Source of the DNA: Armillaria gallica
Lineage: Eukaryota > Basidiomycota > Agaricomycetes > Agaricales > Physalacriaceae
Reading direction: 5' to 3'
Assembly: GCA_037576215.1 (NCBI GenBank)
Contig: JBANDB010000011.1
Location: forward strand, 248,001-312,000
DNA length: 64,000 nt
Under the pieces are notes generated by a model. The model made no database searches and was not told the origin of the DNA. It saw nothing but the letters and a program-made list of their open reading frames with translations. The position numbers were made by a program, and so were the translations under genes. The first letter of the stretch is position 1. Every line of letters begins with the position of its first letter. This document shows positions 57,420 to 64,000 of this stretch, one piece after another.

Positions 57420-58912
57420 GATTCAACTGACTCGGCTAAGAACTTGGTTTCATCGGGTGCACCCTCGTCGCCTGGTTGTAATACTCATAGTACTTCTGTA
57501 GTTATCAATACGCATTTGAATATACCCATTCGCGACTTTACTACCGAAGGTGAGACCAAGGAAGAACCAAAACTGGCAGTGGGGGCCGCTGACCCCAGGA
57601 CTGCGCAACCAGCTAAACGTCTGGCAAGTAGCTTACCACAAGCAAACACAGCAGATGAAAAGACACCTACCATAGTGTCACCTACCATAATGGTGTTGCA
57701 CCAGTCAAGGCCCTCTCCTAGCGAGACCGCCGCACTGACGAATGCACGACCAGGTAGGACGGAGCTAGAGTCTTACTTGACCTCTGATGAAGCAACCCCA
57801 TCCATCGATGGAGACCCCTCGTCACCTAAGGGGTTAGAGACCAATGCTATAACATCGTCTCCCCCGTCATCGGAGGGCTGTGCAAGGTTGTCGAAGGAGG
57901 GAACTTCGACTACAACCAGGAAAGTAGTTACCAACATCGAGGCGCCAAAAGCAACGGGGGACCCTGTGGGCTCCGAGGGAGCTGGTGAAACTGGTAAAAC
58001 CATTCATTCAGTACAAGTCGAACCTGTCGCCAGAGGTGACCCCTCCGAGAAAGGCACCCCACACCTCACCCAGGGAGGTCAAGAGCGGATACGTACCCTG
58101 CATCCTGCTCAGGAGCAGCAAGAGTCCTCAAGATGCAACTCCTCGAGGTACGACTCGAAGGAATACCGCACAGCCGATGAACAGGGGGAAGCCGCTAGCA
58201 CCCAGGTGGTAAATAGGGGGCATCCAGTACGGATCAAGGAGGTTCCTGACGACAAAGACGACACTAGCTTTCGGTTAAGCCAAAAGGCTAACCGAAAGTC
58301 CCCTGCAGTGCCTGAGGAGACCCAGTCGACGGTAGCCGAACCACCCAGTTCTAGTGCGAAGACTGAGAAGGTCCCATATATGTGGCTCAAACCGTTCGAG
58401 GCAGAATGGACGCTACGCAGCATTAAGGAAGCAAGGACCGAGTCAGAAGCGAGGGCGATCCTAAAAAACTGGATCCATAAGACGAGAGTTGAGGAAGTGG
58501 TCGACGAGATGATCGATGGGCTGAAGAAAGCCATGTGTATCAACGCGCTAGAATGGATGGACGAACTCTGACAACCCAAGTGCTATGTCTGCCGAGTAAG
58601 TGGAAATGAGAAAGCCCTGACAACCGATGTCCAAGTCGAGATACCGGGGAGTTGCACTCATATTACCTCCTCAGCTCTGGTTGACAGTGGTTGCACTAGT
58701 AGCGCCATCAACCGAGCCTTTGTCGAGAACCACCGTATCCCCACTCGTGCAACAGCGGTGCCCATTACCATATACAACACGGATGGATCAAGGAATAGTG
58801 CGGGACAAATCACCGCCTTCACCTCTTTGAGCGTCATTATCAGAGATCATGTTGAGTGCCTGGATCTGGCTGTCACTGACCTAAAAGACCGTGACATTTT
58901 CCTCGGGCATGA
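57420..58912 (+). pseudogene. chromovirus Pol N-terminus and aspartic protease
   Basis: Frame -1 relative to Gag. A long Ser/Thr/Glu-rich linker (57420-58330) leads to a charged helical block (YMWLKPFEAEW, about 58378) and a TGA at 58569. A CYVC pair follows and then the protease, with ALVDSGCTSSAI (catalytic DSG) near 58675 and DRDIFLGHD at the second hydrophobic motif, 58890-58913. The protease-RT junction GHD|WLVRHNP is cut exactly here by the insert. The sequence after GHD up to 59052 belongs to the insert, not to Pol. Confidence 0.75.
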
Positions 58913-59330
58913 TGAAGAGACTCTGTGCGCGCAGGCTAGAAATGCAACAGTGTCGAAGACACTGATCACACTCACACCCAACACTACACACACAAACCCT
59001 CAAGTTCTTGGGGGGATATTATGTGATAGAAGCAGATTGAAGCAAAACAACTAAACTCTCAGAATATACAATACACACGTATAGCAATAGCACGCGTCAC
59101 GTATCTAGATCTCTCTAAGTCCAAAGGCTTTTATAACAAGAGGCGCGACAGTTGTCGTGGGGCCTCAAGGCAAGGTGTACTACAATACACGATACGTCGC
59201 CACACACCCACAAAACCCTCAATAAGTCACGTGCGTCACACACAGGTAACCACAACAACCTAAACACACTCTAAACACGACTCAAAGCTTGCGCTCTAAG
59301 CAGAAACCCTTCACAAAACGTCCACTCAAG

Positions 59331-59735
59331 CCACAGGATTTGAACCTACGCACTCAAGCTTCCAAAACCAATCGTAGACCCACAGGGTTTGAACCTATGC
59401 CGATCCAGAGACACAATAGCCAACTAAACCCTGTCCGACAAGCCAAAGGGTTTGAACCTCTGCCGCTTGCGGAAATGAGAACCCTCAAGTGCGCACTAAT
59501 CAGACCACAGGGTTTGAACCTGTGCCGCCTGTAGCGCTGCGCGTTAGAAGAAGGCCTCTGTACGAACACTAATCAGACCAAAGGGTTTGAACCTCTGCCG
59601 CCTGTAGTATCTCGCACACAAGAAACGCCGTCCGACAAGCCAAAGGGTTTGAACCTCTGCCACTTGTGGAATGGTATACCCAACTAAGCGCGTGCTAATC
59701 AGACCACAGGGTTTGAACCTGTGCCACCTGTAGCA
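59331..59735 (-). repeat. seven tRNA T-arm-like repeats
   Basis: Seven units lie at about 59331, 59381, 59443, 59505, 59578, 59640 and 59704, spaced 50-73 bp. On the minus strand the core reads ACAGGTTCAAACCCTGT, a perfect 5-bp stem with a TTCAAAC loop, matching the tRNA T-arm and the pol III B box (GGTTCRANNCC). A shared flank (CTACAGGCGGCA) precedes the core in several units. The last units (59504, 59703) keep the full stem; others have one stem mismatch. No complete tRNA cloverleaf is evident. Confidence 0.75.
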
Positions 59736-59844
59736 CCACACATCACAAGAAACCCTCAAAACTCAAGAGCGCGTCTGCAATGACACAATATCTCTTATTC
59801 TCAGGGTAGAGCGCAGTCAACCAATCACTCAAACCATACACAAG

Positions 59845-59890
59845 TCCCCGCTAGGCAAGTCCCCTGCTAAGCAAGTCCCCCGCTAAGCTT
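59845..59890 (+). repeat. three short tandem repeats
   Basis: Three imperfect copies of CAAGTCCCCYGCTAAG lie in tandem within the insert, about 110 bp beyond the T-arm-like array. Confidence 0.7.
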
Positions 59891-60779
59891 TCTATGCCTC
59901 GCGCGCAACTCAATTCACTCGGTATGATATCAATTCTAGGTTTATTCTCTCGCTCGAAGTTACAAACTAATCCTGCTGCTAGGGCATCAAGCTGGAGGCT
60001 TGCGCACGACTACAACGGGGGTCCGAAACTTGTACACTACAAGTACACTGCGCTATTTATCTATTTTACATCCTACAAATTTGTACCACCAAATATAGTA
60101 ATATTTAAGCTGCGGGGTACTTTCACCTGCATCCCGCGCATGTTGCAATTATCACGCCATAGCTTGGCGCTGACTCAGGAGTCTGGCCCGGGGCCAGGTC
60201 CTGTCTCTGAGTGTCACAGCATTGGTTACCAAGGCTATGACATGCGGGTTGACATCAGTTGCCATATCCCCGGAGTTATAGCCTACCCCGCAACTTCTTA
60301 TTTCGCTTCCTAGTATTCTCACAGGGAATTCCATTGTAGTGAGGGCAATGTGCTTCTTGTCTAGGCCTCGCGCATTTCGGCTGAAGCCCGGAACTTCGGA
60401 TTTACTTGAGTTCTGACATCTCAAGGTCTAGAACTCTAAGCTTTGGGCCTGCCATGCCTTGCGCGTCATAGATCACTGCTACACGAAGTCTTAATTACCC
60501 CGCAAGCATGTCCCATGCTATTCTTAGCATGTGTATGCTTTGCCTTGTCAGAGCACTCAGTGTCAAGCACTGGGACTTCATACCTAGTACGGCCTTTCTA
60601 GTACCATTCTCAGGTTAAGCCATGCGCTCCACCCAGCTTTACTCTGGTAATATCATTACTGGCATTATAAACACTGCGCTCTGCTGCTTTCATCATTGCC
60701 TTCGTGTCTGGGCATTATTGCCTGTACTCATTTGTACAATTCGCAAATTTACACGCATGAATGCTTTTCAAGTGTGTCA

Positions 60780-62410
60780 ACGACTGGTTGGTGAGACACA
60801 ATCCGCTGATTAACTGGCAAACCGGGAAGATGATCTTTGCCCGATGCCAGTGCTGTCACACCCCAATTCCATTACCGGATGCGGACCCGTATGATAAATG
60901 GGACGAGGAGCTTGAAGAGGGTGACACCATCCTTGTGATAAACTTCAAAGAAGCTATTCACATCAGAGCAATGCGGCATGTGGCGAATGACTTAGCAGCC
61001 AAAGCAAATGTGGACAGGAAAGCCAAAACGTTCAAAGAAATTGTTCCTGAATGGTGCCGAGACTTCAAAGACTTATTCAATAAAGAAAGCTTTGATGAAC
61101 TCCCAGAACCGAAACCATGGGACCATGCCATCGAACTTATTCCAAATGCTAATGCCAACCTGGACTGCAAGGTCTATCCACTCAACCGAGAAGAGCAGGA
61201 AGAGTTGGACAAATTCCTGGATGAAAATCTAGCCAGCGGAAGGATACGACCTTCCAAATCGCCTATGGTGTCCCCATTCTTCTTCGTCAAGAAAAAGGAT
61301 GGGAAGTTGAGACCTGTTCAGGATTACCGGAAGCTTAACGAAATGACGATCAAAAATCGATACCCACTTCCTTTAATCTCAGAACTCATGGACAAACTAC
61401 GAGGCACCAAGTACTTCTCTAAACTGGATGTTTGATGGGGGTATAATAACATTTGTATCAAGACAGGAGATGAATGGAAGGCAGCCTTCAGAACCAACCG
61501 TGGCTTGTACAAGCCGACGGTTATGTTCTTCAGGCTCACCAACTTGCCTGCCACCTTCCAATGGATGATGAACAACATCTTTAAAGACCTCATCGCGTCC
61601 GAAAAGGTTACCATCTACCTCGACAACATCCTCATTATGTCCAAAACCAAAGAGGAGCACCGTTGGATCACACGGGAGATACTAGTGACCCTACGAAGAC
61701 ACAAACTGTTCCTTAAAGCCGAGAAATGCGAGTTCGAAGTCCTCAAAACGGAGTACCTAGGCATCATCATCAGCGAAGGCAGCACCCGCATGGACCCAGT
61801 CAAAATTAAGGGCATCCTCGATTGGCTGGTACCAACCAAGAAGAAGGAGCTGCAATCATTTTTGGGATTCACGAACTTTTACCGATGCTTCATAAACAAT
61901 TACAGCAAAATTGTGAAGCCCATGACTCAGTTGACAGGCAACAATGTGTGGCAATGGGGCAAGGCTCAGCAGGAGGTGTTCGAACAGTTGAAGAAGCAAT
62001 TGGCTGAGGACGTCATACTCGCTATACCAACGAACGAGGGGAAGTTCAGAGTAGAAGCAGATGCCAGCAAGGGAGCCATTGGTGCAGTGCTCTCTCAAGA
62101 GCAGGATGGCAAATGGAGAGCGGTCTCATTCTTATCCAAATCTCTTTCCATCACTGAGCGCAACTACGAGATCTACGACAAGGAGCTCCTTGCGATCATG
62201 CTTGCTCTCGAAGAATGGAGGCACTACTTAATGGGCACGTACCAAGATTTTGAAATCTGGACAGATCACCAAAACCTCCAGTATTTCCGAAAACCTCAGA
62301 AGGTAAACCGATGCCAAGCTCGGTGGATCACCGAGCTGGCCGAATACCATTTCACCCTCCACCACAAGGCTGGGACCGCCAACAAAAAGGCTGACCTACT
62401 CTCCCAATGA
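60780..62410 (+). pseudogene. chromovirus reverse transcriptase and RNase H
   Basis: The frame resumes after the insert with DWLVRHNPLINW. The reverse transcriptase has SPFFFVKKKDGKLRPVQDYR, YPLPLISELMDKLRG, and KLDV-stop-WGYNN (TGA 61433 at a position that is normally arginine). It continues through LPATFQWMMN and YLDNIL at about 61617, where the family has YLDD. Loss of the second aspartate would abolish polymerisation. The change GACGAC to GACAAC is a CpG transition on the other strand. The RNase H has EADASKGAIG, YDKELLAI, TDHQNLQYF and NKKADLLS, so the DEDD residues are kept. A TGA at 62408 separates it from integrase, again where arginine is expected. Confidence 0.9.
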
Positions 62411-63808
62411 GTGGACCACAACCAGGGACAGGACGACAACGACCAGGTCATAGTCCTATCCCTGGAGCACTTCAGGGCCATGATCATGCCCATGCTCGAA
62501 GAGACACACCAACACGTACAAACCGCTACCAGGAAGGTTCATCTCTGGGATAATGCCATCGCCGGCTCCATCAACCACGACCGCAGCATGAAGCTAGAGG
62601 ATGGACTCATTTGGTACGATGGCAGAATCTACGTTCCACGGGACCACGCACTACGAGGGGAAATCATCACCCGATCCCATGATCATGTCACTGCCAGACA
62701 CCCGGGTATCGAGAAGACCAAGGAACTCGTGCTGCGAGAGTTCTGGTGGCCGAAGTTGAAAAAAGACGTCGAAGCCTATGTATGAGCCTGCGAAACTTGT
62801 CAGCGCACAAAAAGCAGCACTCAAGCAAAGGCAGCCCCTTTTCACCCCAACGAAATACCTTCTCACCCATGGACCCACATCTCAGTAGACATGGTAACGG
62901 GTTTACCCAAGAGCAATGGCCATGACGCCATCCTGGTGATCATGGATCATTTCTCGAAAGAGATCATCCCTGTCACGTGCTCCACCGAACTATCATCAGA
63001 AGGGTGGGCAAAGATTTTATGAGACGAAGTATATGCCAAACATGGAATGCCCCAAGTCATCATTTTGGACAGAGGAACGGTGTTCGTATCCAAATTCATG
63101 AAGGACCTCTACGACCTCCTGCAAATCAAGGGCAATGCCTCTACAGCCTATCACCCCCAAACAGATGGACAGACCGAGAGGGTTAATCAAGAAATTGAAA
63201 AATACCTTTGTATGTTTGTCAATCATCTCCAAACCAATTGGGCAGAGTGGCTCTCCCTTGCCACATTTGCTCACAATAACCGAGTACATTCCTCTACCGG
63301 CAAAAGCCCATTCGAAATCAACTACGGCTACAACCCCAATGTGTTACCAGGAACAAAAACCACTGCACCATTCCGTACCCCCGCCTCCAACACCTTTGTC
63401 TCAAAAATGCAAGAGATCCATGCTGCTGCCAAGCAATCCCTCGAAAAGGCTGCACTACAGATGAAGACGCAATACGACAAGTCAAAGCACCCAGCCATCA
63501 AGTACAAAGTAGGCAACAAGGTCTGGCTCGACACATCCAATCTCCATCTTCCCCGTCCAAAGAAGAAACTCGACGACAAATGAATGGGCCCTTTCGAAAT
63601 CAAAGATAAGAAAGGCGCCTCGGCATATACCCTTGCCCTACCCGTCAACTGGAAAATTCACCCTACCTTCAACGAGTCGCTACTCACTCCATACATTCCT
63701 CCAGCATTTCCCAATCAAGAACAACCACCTCCCCCGCTGCCAGACCTTATAGACAGTGAAGAATACTATGAAGTCGAGAAAGTCCTAGACATCAGGCATC
63801 GACGAGTA
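62411..63808 (+). pseudogene. chromovirus integrase with GPF module
   Basis: The HHCC zinc domain reads HVTARHPG...(TGA 62783)...CETCQ. The DDE core has SVDMVTG, a MDHFSK segment, LDRGTVF and HPQTDGQTERVNQEIE, with D, D and E all present. A TGA at 63020 lies between the first and second catalytic residues. After a TGA at 63581 comes the GPF module (MGPFEIKDK...YTLALP...IHPTFNESLL), typical of chromovirus integrases. It would insert element cDNA if translated. All three stops are TGA at expected arginine positions. Confidence 0.85.
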
Positions 63809-64000
63809 TGAGGAAGGAGAGGGGAACCACCGAGAACGGCGACAGACTACTTTGTCAAATGGAAAGGCTATGGACCCGAATCAAACAGCTGGGTACGGGA
63901 GGACGACATGGATGCTGACAAACTTATCGAAGAGTTCCTTGCTGAACATGTTGACAAGGTTACCACCGACATATATCAAGCAGACTGGCAATCATACACA
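63809..64000 (+). pseudogene. chromovirus integrase chromodomain, cut by the window end
   Basis: After a TGA at 63809 the frame continues with DYFVKWKGYGPESNSWVRED, the core of a chromodomain with its aromatic residues (Y, W, W), then a DADKLIEEF helix. In chromoviruses this domain steers integration toward heterochromatin marked by histone methylation, which fits the dense transposon nest here. The stop codon and right LTR are beyond 64000. Confidence 0.85.

Larger units (their letters stand above)
58913..60779. mobile_element. 1.87-kb insert between protease and reverse transcriptase
   Basis: Joining 58912 to 60784 restores the GHDWLVRHNP junction. The insert begins TG and ends CA, as LTR-type elements do. 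The flanking tetramers are ATGA (58909-58912) and ACGA (60780-60783), which differ by one CpG transition. Near the left end is a polypurine-like CTTGGGGGG tract followed by TATGTGATAG, resembling the edge of an LTR. It has no coding capacity that I recognise. It contains the T-arm-like array at 59331-59735 and a TATTTAT-type A/T stretch near 60050. It could be a solo LTR plus remnant, or a TRIM-like non-autonomous element. Confidence 0.7.
54254..64000 (+). mobile_element. Ty3/Gypsy chromovirus, right end outside the window
   Basis: Gag with a CCHC knuckle, protease, reverse transcriptase, RNase H, integrase, a GPF module and a C-terminal chromodomain occur in Gypsy order. The element is interrupted by a 1.87-kb insert between protease and reverse transcriptase. 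Pol lies in frame -1 relative to Gag. Most in-frame stops are TGA. Confidence 0.9.

Noticed and set aside
59331..59735. Cluster of true tRNA genes
   Set aside because: Only the T-arm is convincing. D-arm, anticodon arm and acceptor pairing could not be found at the right distances, except for one faint D-loop-like string near 59680.
59331..59735. CRISPR array
   Set aside because: The repeats are imperfect, spacing is irregular, spacers share sequence, no cas genes are present, and the genome is eukaryotic.
54720..63811. TGA reassigned to arginine or read through
   Set aside because: Fungi of this kind use the standard code, TGA also ends several frames here at natural ends, and CGA-to-TGA decay explains the pattern together with other CpG changes such as YLDD to YLDN.

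Overview
The window looks like genomic DNA of a mushroom-forming basidiomycete (Agaricomycetes). Introns are short (mostly 45-57 bp, GTRNGT...CTRAY...YAG). The gene families are ones typical of agaricomycete genomes: an HET-related protein, a RING protein, Zn(II)2Cys6-like cluster proteins, and an AlkB-like oxygenase with a zinc ribbon. Repeats are dominated by a chromovirus, a LINE, a Helitron and small hAT-like elements. I cannot name the species.

Layout. 1-9.6 kb is CpG-rich, with exon-like reading frames mostly on the minus strand and no recognised family. 9.7-12.2 kb holds a HET-related gene split by a 622-bp hAT-like MITE with a perfect 8-bp target duplication. 12.2-17.3 kb is CpG-poor non-coding DNA containing a 2-kb tandem duplication, each copy carrying a different MITE. 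17.4-31.9 kb is a field of decayed, mostly intron-bearing genes: a minus-strand Cys-cluster protein, an AlkB-like oxygenase, two tandem Zn-cluster paralogs, a Cdt2-like WD40 fragment, and three members of a family with a nucleotidyltransferase-like GS...DxD motif. 33.5-42.6 kb is a spliced host gene interrupted by an 8.1-kb LINE flanked by 16-bp duplications. 42.8-45.2 kb is a divergent gene pair. 45.1-48.4 kb is a large foldback structure with the order A-B-A'-B'. 49.0-54.1 kb holds a decayed RING gene convergent with a 5'-truncated Helitron. 54.2-64.0 kb is a Ty3/Gypsy chromovirus that runs off the window end; it is itself interrupted between protease and reverse transcriptase by a 1.87-kb insert carrying seven tRNA T-arm-like repeats.

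The strongest theme is how these elements decay. Almost every in-frame stop in the LINE, Helitron, chromovirus, RING, HET and other genes is TGA, usually where the family has arginine (CGA). That points to CpG deamination rather than the CpA-directed RIP known from Neurospora. No gene here looks fully intact except perhaps single exons. The genes do not form a pathway; the region reads as a transposon nest in which host genes have been cut, duplicated and mutated.
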